This document shows, in pieces, positions 56,201 to 64,000 of a stretch of 64,000 nucleotides of DNA (position 1 is the stretch's first letter; each line of letters opens with the position of its first letter). This stretch comes from Brevibacillus sedimenti (GTDB lineage Bacteria; Bacillota; Bacilli; Brevibacillales; Brevibacillaceae). Below the pieces are notes generated by a model. That model was not told where the DNA came from. It did not search any database and was given only the letters and a program-made list of their open reading frames with translations. The DNA is taken from contig NZ_CP064048.1 in NCBI RefSeq assembly GCF_020923495.1, positions 769,501 to 833,500 of the forward strand, read 5' to 3'. A program made the translations under genes and the position numbers.

Positions 56201-57364
56201 GGTGACCACATACGTATCACCATCACTATTGTATGACTTCTCTATGGAAAAATTGTACAAGTAGCCGTTGTACCTCAACCAGGCAATGTGTTCCACGCCA
56301 TTGATTTCCCACCTTTTGTACTCCATAGAGGCGCCGAGATAGGGATAGTTTACCCAGTCTCCTTCTTTGGATTTAGACTCAAGCACTGTGCCGTCGTCCA
56401 GCGTAAACACATAACGCTTACTATCCTTTTCATTAGTACGGTTGCAAAAATACTTGGATAAATCTTCATCGTAGGTGCAGCGGATGTTCTCTCTGTCGAT
56501 CTCCTCAATCATGGGGATATTCCATTTCCATCCCACAGGCAGGTGATACTTTTCGTGGTATCCTCCATTCCCTACCCATATGTTTTCACCCCACTTGCTC
56601 TTGTAGTAAATCCGCCCTAACATCGCATCCAGAGAGGAATACTGCCGTTCCAGCTTGAGATCCATCCCGTGTTTTCCTTCCAGATGCACATCCGTCTCTT
56701 TAATATTGGCTGTGCGGTACAGTTCATCGACAAGGTTCTCGGTATTGCGCTTATACCGGTAGGTTAGCCCTTCAGGTTCGTACTCTTCATCTGGCGGGCT
56801 GGAAGTGAGACCTGAATCGGCGAGAGACGAAAGCGGCGCTTTTGCCTTGTTTCCCTTGGTTTCCTTCCAGCGCTGGTAATGCTGCTCGATGACTGGCAGC
56901 GCCTGTTTGAGCAATGTGTACTGTATCTGGCCAAGTCGACCCATTTCGGACATGACCGCCTCGTCCGTCCACTGGTATTTTTCCACTTTTTCGTCCTGGG
57001 ACAAGAAGCGGTCCAACAGCGGATAAAAATAGGCAGCAATCTGCAAGGTTTTCCGATCAAACGATTGATACATGCCCCAGACGACATCTGCCGGCAACGA
57101 ATCCCATGTCATCGCCATCACTTCATCTTTTGTAAAGGAAGGGATTTCGTCCGATTTTTTTTGTTGCAGCTCTATCGCAGCCTGTAAGACTTCTTTGTAT
57201 GCAGACAACCATGCTTTTGTGTCTGCTGGTTGTTCGTTGCTGTCGTCAGATACGGGTGTCGCAGATAAACGTTCATCCACCCTGGCAAATGTAACAGAAG
57301 GCACCAGCAGGGATATGGCAAGAACAGAAGAGATGAACCTGCGCATCCATTTTTTCACACTCAT
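52775..57364 (-). CDS. Full-length secreted RHS-repeat protein (frameshifted before its tip)
   Basis: A 1529-residue frame from ATG 57364, behind AAGGAGG. A signal peptide (KKWMRRFISSVLAISLLVPSVTFA-like; residues 1 to about 28) is followed by an N-terminal region with DUF6531-like content and more than 20 YD/RHS repeats (GRLTIELFANEG, YSYDAYGNLVSVQ, YEYDKIDRLTKE) that should form the beta-cocoon enclosing a toxin. At 52884-52887 the plus strand has four C residues where all three other copies have five; this shifts the frame and ends translation after about 30 wrong residues. Restoring the base would give a protein of about 1820 residues including the tip at 51900. A wall-associated contact-dependent toxin role, as for WapA, is inferred. 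Confidence 0.9.
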   Translation of the reverse strand: MSVKKWMRRFISSVLAISLLVPSVTFARVDERLSATPVSDDSNEQPADTKAWLSAYKEVLQAAIELQQKKSDEIPSFTKDEVMAMTWDSLPADVVWGMYQSFDRKTLQIAAYFYPLLDRFLSQDEKVEKYQWTDEAVMSEMGRLGQIQYTLLKQALPVIEQHYQRWKETKGNKAKAPLSSLADSGLTSSPPDEEYEPEGLTYRYKRNTENLVDELYRTANIKETDVHLEGKHGMDLKLERQYSSLDAMLGRIYYKSKWGENIWVGNGGYHEKYHLPVGWKWNIPMIEEIDRENIRCTYDEDLSKYFCNRTNEKDSKRYVFTLDDGTVLESKSKEGDWVNYPYLGASMEYKRWEINGVEHIAWLRYNGYLYNFSIEKSYNSDGDTYVVTKTNAYGDEIVYRIPEKKDKPIEIIDSVGRCIVMDKHIGNLVSDLKVYADASKSRLLKHIKYNWNETPSRVIEHDVNGNGSKIIAEYTYHDSGVFGEAEFNLKPGYSFPANIPLDYNGMESTVYTTDDYQRRGTTKYNLLREVSYPVEGLQITYTYSPYQPDEPDFLSRGVVRLYHDDEKLTYTSYHPVTAVDIRFAKTPHPERQKQGWYSHTIYYPLTNKEIWKSSKDLSVRLKNQTLREGAIVKTQIVQYGSPNQEKVFTPNPDKTFLPQSVKTYIGTGADTDTILLPLTLTEGDKEYRYHPVSYVSYLYSGRETKPRYEYRFLGRPASFTDDADVYQFLLAPDVNRLGSVASRLGKYAQVTAYSYNSYGDLTKLVDPQGNETTWNYTSTTYYLRLLTKMKRTAAGNPNHFHEETYTYNADKLLETEHIVDSYPDGTTTKREEIGRVYKYNSQKLVSTIVEATKGSDEKFFDKKIESYDRYGLYPTVIKLEVETSPETEETLTYQFDYDELGRVVKRIYPDQSQAMYQYDLLGRLTIELFANEGQFRTIFYDYDDTQRKVTMTLPDGTEEFTHFTPFGEVEYKGQRGTNGEVRLLLYNTYTSDGRLESSAPYADDSRATSYFYNEDGSLLGKQDPKGYTMYYRANAYRDKDSYLPVETVRSVESNGLTVTHFANRHGQLQEEIRETGDAAQRLAIRYEYNPFDQMTRKTERDQTGKTRSWTYHYNINGNLVRLVDPEQNVYGYSYDAYGNLVSVQENNTLTTEYHYNPLSWKISEKDVPSGATESFHYYPNGKTRIFTDKAGNRHEYAYTPFYEVSSITTKDAAGVVKNKETWEYYPNTSLVKKETNSNGPDTRPTSSNYREVQYSYDPFHRLNRQTVFDRVYQIRYTDHDDLMDQLVYPDNTVVSYRYDDAERLLEVSSNVTGTIRYAYHTTNTGETYTLTYPNGLEMERKLDSFGQVKELTHRKRTTPIWTETNQYSFGNVVSITRNGTTFAYEYDKIDRLTKETLPSGTNRYAYDTRGNRKSFEGVLPIDTDTVTYTFDERNRLRSYANERTGDEGSYTYYGNGLRATKEENGNQTKYVYLNGNVIEELDNAGNVKARNIWGTNCCSAKMWGQTNKGTICTTATAMLYPSRTAAVQS

Positions 57365-57383
57365 TGCTACCTCCTTATTACTG

Positions 57384-57743
57384 TCAGTTTTCATATACTT
57401 TTTTCCGGATCAGGTTGCCGTTGTTGTCATAGATGAATTCAATTTTCAATACACCGTTTTCGTACAGGTACTGCAGTTGGTTTCTGGCATTATACGTGTA
57501 CGTGAAATTGCGCGAAGCGCCAGAAGAAGACACGATACCATCTGAGGTGAACGGCTCACTCGTCTTGTTACCTGACGGAGTGTCAGTCGCCGCCCGTACA
57601 ATGTCTCGTTGCTCATCACCCATACCTGGCGGTTTTTCACGGGCAGTTGCCGGGGGTGAATTGGCCATTGTGGCTCCAGGTGAAATCAGTACGGTAAGAC
57701 CCAGAACAAATAGCAACACCAGATTCATCACTTGTCTTCCCAT
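57384..57743 (-). CDS. Small secreted protein with YD repeats
   Basis: A 119-residue exported protein with a signal peptide (MNLVLLFVLGLTVLIS... TMA) and a C-terminal RHS/YD pair (FTYTYNARNQLQYLYENG, FIYDNNGNLIRKKVYEN). It ends 20 bases before the RHS gene and starts behind GGGAG. It could be a split-off N-terminal part of an RHS precursor or an accessory factor. Confidence 0.75.
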   Translation of the reverse strand: MGRQVMNLVLLFVLGLTVLISPGATMANSPPATAREKPPGMGDEQRDIVRAATDTPSGNKTSEPFTSDGIVSSSGASRNFTYTYNARNQLQYLYENGVLKIEFIYDNNGNLIRKKVYEN

Positions 57744-57852
57744 GTTCTCTGCTCCCTTTCTGTAAAGTTTTAATTAGAGACTGACCATGCAGATGTGAGG
57801 CAGTCGATGTTCATGAACACTCTCCTCTACCCGAATAGGTAAAGTTAGGCAT

Positions 57853-57898
57853 AAAAAAACCACTCGAATTGCCGAGTGGTTCCCGTTTGTAGACAAAG
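57853..57898. repeat. Third copy of the CACTCG/CGAGTG hairpin plus AGACAAAG motif
   Basis: AACCACTCG-AATTGC-CGAGTGGTT at 57858-57881 is followed on the plus strand by TGTAGACAAAG. The same arrangement marks both ends of the element at 41577-41983. On the minus strand the hairpin runs into seven T residues, so it can also terminate or attenuate transcription entering the RHS operon. The rest of 57744-57963 shows no gene. Confidence 0.6.
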
Positions 57899-58305
57899 CA
57901 GGGCTTTTTTTACCTTGAACTGGCCATAATGCTAGTGAAGGAAAAGGAGGTGGGCAGCAAAACGTGAAGACAACAACAATGGGAGCGTTTTTGTTTGGTG
58001 TCGGTATGATTGGAATGCTGGATGGCATTGTCTTTCATCAAATCCTGCAGTGGCACAGTGTAAACATGCATACGGATCGCGTACACCAAATCATCAGCGA
58101 CGGCGTTTTTCATTTATTCGTGACCTTGATCATCTTTGTGGCAGGCATCCTGTTATGGAAAGGGAATCCCCAAGACTCGCCACGTACATTCTGGGGCAGC
58201 TTTTTACTGGGTGCCGGCTCATTTAATTTGCTGGTGTCAACGCCGACTTTATTTTGACCCACCATCGCCGGTTTAGAATTGACCCACCCGGCGATTTTTT
58301 GTTGG

Positions 58306-59073
58306 TTAGGTGGTAGAGGGGGAGCCGTAGGCTCCAGTCCTCATCTTCTCACGAAGTCGGTAACTATTCCCCCTAATATTGACGATGTGGGAATGGTGTA
58401 AGAGCCGATCCAGGATAGCCGTAGCAAGTATCGGATCGCCCATCAGTTCCCCCCATTCACCGAAACTCTTGTTGCTGGTCAACAGAATACTCCCTCTCTC
58501 GTATCTTGCACTTACTACCTGGAAAAAGAGGTTAGCTGCCAAACTGTCAAACGGTAAGTAACCAATTTCGTCAATAATCAGGAGCTTTGGTCGAATATAG
58601 ATGCGTAGGCGTTTATCCAGCCTGTTTTCCGTGTAAGCTTTTCGCAGATCTTCGATGAGTTGCGAGAGACTGACAAAGTAAACGGATATCCCTTGCGAGA
58701 TGGCTTCTACAGCCAACGCCACCGCCAGATGACTTTTTCCTACTCCGGGAGGCCCTAAGAACAAGACATTCTCGTGTCGGGTTACAAAAGTCATCGTGGC
58801 CAGCTCTCGAATCAACCGTTCGTCAATGCTGGGTTGGAAAGCAAAATCGAACTCCTCCAGCGTTTTTCGGTAAGGCAAGTGTGCGAGTTTGGTGCGTACC
58901 TCCATATTCCGTTTTTGACGTTCCGCTATCTCTGCATCTAGAAGCATGTTGAGAAAGGACAGATAGGTGGGCTGTCCATGACTTGCCGCTTCCAAATGGG
59001 CATCCAAGAGGAGAGCCGCTTGCTGAAGCCCAAGTTCCTCAAGACGTAGCCGTGCCTGTTCCAGTTCAATCAT
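58306..59073 (-). CDS. istB: IS21 helper ATPase IstB
   Basis: A 255-residue AAA+ ATPase with Walker A LGPPGVGKSHLAVAL, Walker B LLIIDEIGYLPF and the sensor segment ILLTSNKSFGEW. It assists the transposase in target capture. Its start overlaps the istA stop by four bases (ATGA). Confidence 0.96.
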   Translation of the reverse strand: MIELEQARLRLEELGLQQAALLLDAHLEAASHGQPTYLSFLNMLLDAEIAERQKRNMEVRTKLAHLPYRKTLEEFDFAFQPSIDERLIRELATMTFVTRHENVLFLGPPGVGKSHLAVALAVEAISQGISVYFVSLSQLIEDLRKAYTENRLDKRLRIYIRPKLLIIDEIGYLPFDSLAANLFFQVVSARYERGSILLTSNKSFGEWGELMGDPILATAILDRLLHHSHIVNIRGNSYRLREKMRTGAYGSPSTT

Positions 59074-60293
59074 GCTCCCACCCCCGTCAGCTGCTCATAG
59101 ACATCCAGCGAACGCACTTCCACTTGCTGCGATGAAATCTGTCGGGCTTGCGGACGTGGATAGGCATATCCTTGAGCAGTCGTAAGACCTGCATACTGGT
59201 TTTCACAAAAAACAGTTGCACGGGATCGATAGACCTTTTGGTGTCGAGCAATACATGTGCCGTCGGCCCAGATTTCCACCCACCCATTCACTTCTCGCAC
59301 GGTACCCTCACGTCCACTGTACCTCCATGGAACCCCATATCGTACACCATCGTAGCTAACAAATCCGTCTCGGCTGACCTGTCTCGGTTCATGCAAGTAT
59401 TTTTCCCATCGTTCAGCTGAAGGGATAGGCGACAGATTTTCCTCACGGAGTCGGTCGATGGGACGTTCGCCGGTTGTTCCATGAATACGGCGGTTAATCC
59501 GCTCGCACCAGTGTAGGGCTTGTTGATTGAGATCCTGTAAATCAACGAAGCGTTTGCCAGGAAGAAAGTTGTTTTTTACGTATTGAACGCCTCGTTCCAC
59601 TTTTCCCTTTGTTTCGGGGCGTCGAACTTTGCATACTTTTGGAACAAGCCCAATCGCTGCAGCAAAGTCGGCAAAAAGCGGATGCCAGCGAGGTTTTCGA
59701 TCATCTCCCATGCCCAGTACGACGGTTTTCATCTGGTCGGTCAGCATTACCTTTGGGATGCCCCCAAAATATTCAAAAGCATGAATCAAGCAACGAAGAA
59801 AGCTGTGAATGTCACAACGCTTAGTGAACTCTATATAGGTGGAACGAGAGTACCCCAATACCATGACAAATACCGGCACTTTTCGGACTGTACCGTCCAA
59901 ATCTACGTAATCACACAGTCCCCAGTCGACCTGTGCATATTCACCAGGTTTCGTCTCGTAACGAAGAACAGCGGGAACTTGTTTGGGAGGACGGAAGTCC
60001 TTCACATAGTCTTTCAAGATGGTACGTCCCCCGGTATACCCCTTTTCTCGTAGAAGATCGAATAAAACCTCGCAGTTATAGATACCTTCTTGAAGACGTT
60101 CCTGCAGGAACGGTTTATACGGATCAAGCTTGGAACCACGAGATTTACGGGTTCCCTTTTCGGGGGAGAATTCACCCCGGAGATATCGGCGAACTGTATT
60201 TCGAGAATGCCCCGTTAGACGGGCAATTTCACGAATACTCTTGCCTTCTGCCCTCATGGTATGTAACGATATCACTATCCCACTCCTTAGCAT
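59070..60293 (-). CDS. istA: IS21 transposase IstA
   Basis: A 407-residue DDE transposase. An N-terminal helix-turn-helix (IREIARLTGHSRNTVRRYL) is followed by the integrase core with catalytic Asp in YAQVDWG, Asp in VMLTDQMKT and Glu in TKGKVERGV, and a C-terminal beta-barrel domain. It catalyses cut-out and insertion of the element together with IstB. Confidence 0.96.
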   Translation of the reverse strand: MLRSGIVISLHTMRAEGKSIREIARLTGHSRNTVRRYLRGEFSPEKGTRKSRGSKLDPYKPFLQERLQEGIYNCEVLFDLLREKGYTGGRTILKDYVKDFRPPKQVPAVLRYETKPGEYAQVDWGLCDYVDLDGTVRKVPVFVMVLGYSRSTYIEFTKRCDIHSFLRCLIHAFEYFGGIPKVMLTDQMKTVVLGMGDDRKPRWHPLFADFAAAIGLVPKVCKVRRPETKGKVERGVQYVKNNFLPGKRFVDLQDLNQQALHWCERINRRIHGTTGERPIDRLREENLSPIPSAERWEKYLHEPRQVSRDGFVSYDGVRYGVPWRYSGREGTVREVNGWVEIWADGTCIARHQKVYRSRATVFCENQYAGLTTAQGYAYPRPQARQISSQQVEVRSLDVYEQLTGVGA

Positions 60294-60695
60294 GTGTCTC
60301 CCTCCGAAGATTAACTTGGCCGTTAATTACGAAGGGGATATATTCGCTATGGGTGGGTCATTTTCTTTCCGGCGAACCTGGGTCAATTATATCCCGGCGG
60401 TGACAGCTGGAGGGTATCGTAAATCACCACCTCTTGCAGCTTCACCACGTCAAGCCAGGGGCGCAACAATTCCTGTTCGATCTTTCATATGATGTAGTTG
60501 CCCTGCTGCTGCTTGTCACAGGCTGGATCGTGCGGCGCCGAACAACCTCTGCGTAACATCATACACGATAGGCAAATCCGCCAAACATTTCCATGATAAA
60601 CCTCAAACTCCCGGTAACAATAACAGTGGGTTACCTATGTTGTCAGGAGAACCCATTTGAATGTTACAACGCAAATCAATGCTGGGAGGACGGTT

Positions 60696-61214
60696 ATGGG
60701 TATTTTAAGCGGAAATCCACAGAACGAGCCAATGCACTATGGGGAAGTCTTTGGTGTTTGGAGTTACCTTACCGTAACCAAAGGGATGTTGGCTGGTTAT
60801 CAAACGTTCATCAACCATACGGGCGACAAGGATTTGCGAACATTTCTTGAAGACCTGACGAAAAATATGAAGCAGGAGATCGAGCAGATTGAAGAGCTGC
60901 TCAAGGTCAACGGAATTGGGCTGCCACCCGCTCCACCAGAACGGCCAACTGCTACGTTGGAAAGCATCCCGGTGGGAGCACGGTTCAACGATCCGGAAAT
61001 TGCCGCTCGTGTATCGTTGGACTTGGCTGCCGGGTTGGTATCTTGCAGCCAAATTATCGGGCAGGCAATTCGTGAAGATATCGCGATGATGTTTGGTCAA
61101 TTCCATACGACGAAAGCCGCATACGGCGCCCGCCTGCTGCGCATTAACAAGGAAAAGGGATGGTTGGTTCCTCCCCCACTTCATCAGCAAACGCCCGAAC
61201 CTGCCCATGTATAA
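60696..61214 (+). CDS. DUF3231 family protein
   Basis: A 172-residue four-helix-bundle protein (MGILSGNPQNEPMHYGEVF, KNMKQEIEQIEELLKVNGIG, LPPAPPERP). The spacing of His and Glu residues and the LPP-APPERP loop fit DUF3231, a ferritin-like family common in spore formers and related to spore-coat protein F; function is unknown. ATG 60696 follows GGGAGGA. It is on the plus strand, unlike most of the window. Confidence 0.85.
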   Translation: MGILSGNPQNEPMHYGEVFGVWSYLTVTKGMLAGYQTFINHTGDKDLRTFLEDLTKNMKQEIEQIEELLKVNGIGLPPAPPERPTATLESIPVGARFNDPEIAARVSLDLAAGLVSCSQIIGQAIREDIAMMFGQFHTTKAAYGARLLRINKEKGWLVPPPLHQQTPEPAHV

Positions 61215-61340
61215 GAAGTTCAAGAAGGCTGCCCTACCTTGGGGTGGCCGATTGTTTTTTCCCCAGCTCACAGACACAGCGAGAAGTGCGTCTGCTGCCG
61301 ATGTATTTGCGGAGCCTGGTTGCCCAGGTACTGCAACTTA

Positions 61341-61508
61341 ATGAGTCCGACATTGACACACGTTACCCTATTCAAGTGGTCAATTGATGATACTGGATTC
61401 CATAAAGATCCGGTGGACAAGATAAACGAAACATTTCGTATTTTAGTGGGAGGAAAGATATTTTTAATCGTGACGGGGGTATGGAGTATTGTAGAAGCAT
61501 GGCAATAG
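61341..61508 (+). CDS. Possible small hypothetical protein
   Basis: A 55-residue frame from ATG 61341 with a polar N-terminal half (HKDPVDKINETFRILV) and a hydrophobic end (KIFLIVTGVWSIVEAW). The ribosome site is poor. A strong hairpin terminator follows 13 bases after the stop, which favours expression. The remainder of 61215-61600 shows nothing else. Confidence 0.35.
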   Translation: MSPTLTHVTLFKWSIDDTGFHKDPVDKINETFRILVGGKIFLIVTGVWSIVEAWQ

Positions 61509-61520
61509 CAATAAGGATAA

Positions 61521-61566
61521 GAGAAAAGCCCCGGTGGACTCTACTGAGCCACACGGGGCTTTCTCG
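61521..61566. terminator. Bidirectional terminator before the S-layer-like gene end
   Basis: AGAAAAGCCCCG pairs with CGGGGCTTTCTC around a 20-base loop; T-rich runs follow on both strands. It ends the minus-strand S-layer-like gene and the plus-strand genes at 60696-61508. Confidence 0.85.
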
Positions 61567-61608
61567 CTTCTTTTACTCGGATGAATAAAAGAAGTATATC
61601 AAACTCGA

Positions 61609-64000
61609 TTAGCTAACAGTTACGTCAAAGGTGGTAGATACAGTTCCACCTTTACCGTCATCGGCCGTTACTGTGATGGTTGTCGTACCTGCAGATACAG
61701 GCGTAATCACAATGTCAGTACCATTAACCGTAACGGTTGCTACGTTTGCATCGTCAGAATCTGCAGTCAGAGTCAGCGTATCTCCATCTGCATCTGCAAA
61801 CGTGCTGGATGCGTCTACAGTGACATCCCCACCACCTACAGTTGCGGTTTGGTCAGCAATCGGGTTAGCAACTGTTGGTGCGTTGTTTGCTGCGTTAACG
61901 GTCACAGCGAACGTTACCGTAATTGTATCCGTTCCATCTGTCACCTCAACAGAGATGTTAGCCGTACCTGCAGATACCGGGGTAATTTCCAGTTCACCGT
62001 TTCCGTTCAATGCCACTGTTGCTACTGCTGTATCGTCAGATTCAGGATTCGCCAAGGTCAGCGTATCTCCATCCGCATCAGTTGCGAGATCACCAGCAGC
62101 CAGTACGATGGCCGGAGCACCTACAACTACTGTTTGGTCGAGGCCAGTTTTAGCTTCCGGTGCGTTGTTAGGAATCAACGAACCGTTGTCAATATTATAA
62201 GCAAGCTTCAACTGAAGAGCGCCGGAAATCTTCGTACCTTTGGCACTTTCGAGGTACTTAGAAATGTTCAGCACGTGCGGTGCATTCTTACCTTTCAGTG
62301 TACCATCCGGCAAGATGATGGTAATCGCATTGGTTCCATTGTAACCTTCGATGTTAGCAACAACTTGAGAACCAACTGGCAGGTCTTTACCATCCAGGGT
62401 GTAGTTGGCAGTTTTCAGCACGTTCTTAAAGTCGCCAGTCGTGCTGAACGGTGCGCTAAATGTCAGGAAGATGTAGTCATTCTCGTTATCACCATCACCA
62501 TCACTATCTACATCTTCCACTACAAGGTCAGCGTCAACATCAGCAAATGCCCACAAAACTTTAAACTCTTCAGCTTGATCCGGTTCTCCAGCAACAGTGA
62601 ATGTTTTGGTCAAGGAAGCTGCTGTGTTTCCGATGTCATCAGAGATAGAGCGCAGAACAAGCGTCCATTCGCCGGCTTTCAGTTGCTTCGCTGGAGTAAT
62701 GATAATCTCTTGGTCATAAGCATCTGCGTAACCAACAACCGTTGCAGGAATGGTTTCGCTATTATCAGCAGCAATAAATTCTGCTTTCGGCTCAGGCAGC
62801 GCAGATTGATTCTCAGCCAAGGTCTCATCCTCATCGGAATCAATCAATTTTACCGGCTCGCTCATAATCGCTTTAAATTCCGTGCCTGCTGTTACTTCTA
62901 CGATGTCCTTGATCTCAGGAGATACCACATCAGGTTTCAGCATTTTACCTTCCAGCAGCAGGTTCAACTCTGCATTTTGTTTGCCGTTGCCAGCATTGGT
63001 AAAGGAACTTGCTGCTACATGCAAACGATATTTGAAGTTGAAGTAGTTCTTACCGCTGGTAGAAGTGTTGTGAACTTTTGTCCAGTCTTTTTTGGTTTCG
63101 ATGAGGAACTTGTCATCATCGACTTTGGTTACTTTCAGCGCAGGATCAGTTATAGTATCCCACTCTTTACTGTCTTCGTTGTAAACCTGCAGTTCGAACG
63201 TGTTTGCTGCAGAAGCAGCATCCTCATCAACTGCTACGTTGAAGTCAACCAGCCATTGCTCAGGAGATTGGACTTCAACCGTTGCGGTCGGAACAGTTTC
63301 ATCAACAGGAATGTTGAAATCAAGGGTTTGCGTGTTTGCGATATTATTACTATCGCTCTTGGCCGCCCAGTCACCAATTTTTGCAGCTTGGAGAGAATGC
63401 GTACCGGCACCAAAGTAGCCAGTTTTCTTCTTAATGGTGACTACATGGCGAGTATCTTCTCCACCCTGAGCATTCGGAATGAAGTCGCCAACGCTGATCT
63501 CGTAGTCAGTGTTGTTGAGTTTCACACCATCAATGGACCAGTTACCATATGTTTTTACGCTATTCTCATCAAGCGCTTCAGAGAACGTTACCTTCAGCGT
63601 TCTCAGGTCTTGAACTTGTACGCTGAGCATTGCAGGCTGACGTGCATCAGTCAGCTTGAAGAGCGACGCCTTGCTTTCTTGGCTTACACCATTAGTGCTG
63701 TCAACAAATTTAACAAACACGTTAGCGTTATCGGTCAGGAACTCACTCTTATCCAGTACCAAAGTGAGACCCTTGCTGTTGCCTGCTACTGGCAGCACCC
63801 CTGCTACTTTCAGCGGAGTGAGCGCAGATACATCGCCGCTGTTCGGTACGTTTCCGTATACTTCGAACTTAATATCGTCTTTGAGTTTACCCTTTTCATC
63901 AATGAAGTATTTCAGATCGATATCTTTGTTGAAGTATACAACTACACGATCAGCCTGGCTGGCACCCGCACTAGCAATCACCGGCTTTTCGCCAATGACC
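61609..64000 (-). CDS. S-layer-like surface protein, C-terminal part (runs off the window)
   Basis: At least 796 residues with no stop before the window end, so the N terminus lies beyond 64000. The visible part is almost wholly beta: repeated Big/SbsC-like domains with SEALDENSVKTYGNWSID, DVVSPEIKDIVEV and MSEPVKLIDSDEDETLAE, then two C-terminal cadherin/BIg-like domains containing ATDADGDTLTLANPESDDTA- and ADADGDTLTLTADSDDANV-type calcium-binding segments. Acidic, Cys-free, Thr/Val-rich composition and strong codon bias suit an abundant S-layer or wall protein. It may be the cargo served by the SLAP proteins, by inference. An SLH anchor, if present, would be in the missing N-terminal part. 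Confidence 0.85.
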   Translation of the reverse strand, partial: VIGEKPVIASAGASQADRVVVYFNKDIDLKYFIDEKGKLKDDIKFEVYGNVPNSGDVSALTPLKVAGVLPVAGNSKGLTLVLDKSEFLTDNANVFVKFVDSTNGVSQESKASLFKLTDARQPAMLSVQVQDLRTLKVTFSEALDENSVKTYGNWSIDGVKLNNTDYEISVGDFIPNAQGGEDTRHVVTIKKKTGYFGAGTHSLQAAKIGDWAAKSDSNNIANTQTLDFNIPVDETVPTATVEVQSPEQWLVDFNVAVDEDAASAANTFELQVYNEDSKEWDTITDPALKVTKVDDDKFLIETKKDWTKVHNTSTSGKNYFNFKYRLHVAASSFTNAGNGKQNAELNLLLEGKMLKPDVVSPEIKDIVEVTAGTEFKAIMSEPVKLIDSDEDETLAENQSALPEPKAEFIAADNSETIPATVVGYADAYDQEIIITPAKQLKAGEWTLVLRSISDDIGNTAASLTKTFTVAGEPDQAEEFKVLWAFADVDADLVVEDVDSDGDGDNENDYIFLTFSAPFSTTGDFKNVLKTANYTLDGKDLPVGSQVVANIEGYNGTNAITIILPDGTLKGKNAPHVLNISKYLESAKGTKISGALQLKLAYNIDNGSLIPNNAPEAKTGLDQTVVVGAPAIVLAAGDLATDADGDTLTLANPESDDTAVATVALNGNGELEITPVSAGTANISVEVTDGTDTITVTFAVTVNAANNAPTVANPIADQTATVGGGDVTVDASSTFADADGDTLTLTADSDDANVATVTVNGTDIVITPVSAGTTTITVTADDGKGGTVSTTFDVTVS

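Larger units (their letters stand above)
58235..60405 (-). mobile_element. IS21-family insertion sequence
   Basis: A 2171-bp element with istA and istB. The left end begins TGTCAACGCCGACTTTATT, the right end (complement) TGTCACCGCCGGGATATAA. Internal repeats GACCCA...TCGCCGG and TGACCCACCC occur at both ends in inverted orientation. A 5-bp direct repeat GCTGG flanks it (58230-58234 and 60406-60410). Both genes are intact, so it may be active. Confidence 0.92.
57964..60556 (+). pseudogene. DUF2243 membrane protein gene interrupted by IS21
   Basis: The 5' part (57964-58234) starts at GTG behind AAAAGGAGGTGG and encodes a membrane protein (MGAFLFGVGMIGMLDGIVFH, FHLFVTLIIFVAGILLW). After the insertion and one copy of the GCTGG target duplication, the frame resumes at 60411 (EGIVNHHLLQLHHV... 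LLLLVTGWIVRRR) and stops at 60556. Joined precisely, the two parts give 138 residues with the typical DUF2243 GSFNLLEGIVNHHLL motif and four membrane helices. The gene is therefore inactivated by transposition, and precise excision would restore it. A truncated 97-residue product ending at 58257 is possible. Confidence 0.88.

Overview
The window looks like a chromosomal segment of a Gram-positive, endospore-forming bacterium of the Brevibacillus/Paenibacillaceae type. The evidence is a B. subtilis-like degS-degU-comF-flgM-flgK-flgL-fliW-csrA-hag block, an S-box riboswitch on metK, three tandem accessory-Sec S-layer assembly proteins, SLH-anchored and S-layer-like proteins, and a GsI-IIC-like group IIC intron. 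The species assignment is inferred from gene content only. Nearly all genes lie on the minus strand, so operons read from high to low coordinates.

Layout. 1-460: a short YjfB-like motility peptide and a convergent terminator. 468-8437: two secreted IPT/TIG-repeat proteins, one with a von Willebrand factor A domain, separated by a group IIC intron inserted directly behind the terminator of the upstream gene. 8616-26946: the flagellar/competence block (fliT, fliS, fliD, flaG, two TPR glycosyltransferases, hag, csrA, fliW, yviE, flgL, flgK, flgN, flgM, yvyF, comFC, comFA, a small membrane protein, degU, degS, polysaccharide deacetylase). Late-flagellar promoters of sigma-D type are visible before hag, flaG and flgM, and a CsrA-binding hairpin lies in the hag leader. 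27069-28555: metK under a SAM riboswitch. 28563-36119: cell-envelope genes (a small secreted protein, an SLH-anchored subtilase, three SLAP-type proteins, a stalk-domain protein). 36260-44491: aldo/keto reductase, chemotaxis receptor, a glycosyltransferase operon that contains a degenerate GGDEF membrane protein and a frameshifted synthase, a roughly 400-bp highly structured palindromic element, and a PAS-GGDEF-EAL protein.

45430-57743 is a polymorphic-toxin (RHS) locus. A full-length secreted RHS protein carries its own tip toxin and immunity gene. Downstream lie three displaced 'orphan' cassettes, each a copy of the RHS core fused to a different C-terminal toxin and followed by a different immunity gene. 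Two small unrelated genes and a solo IS21 end are mixed in. The arrangement fits a toxin-swapping archive. The full-length RHS gene carries a one-base deletion just before the tip, so the toxin is out of frame in this sequence.

57964-60556: a DUF2243 membrane-protein gene is interrupted by a complete IS21-family element with a 5-bp target duplication. 60696-61214: a DUF3231-type protein. 61609 to the end of the window: the C-terminal part of a large S-layer-like protein that runs off the edge.
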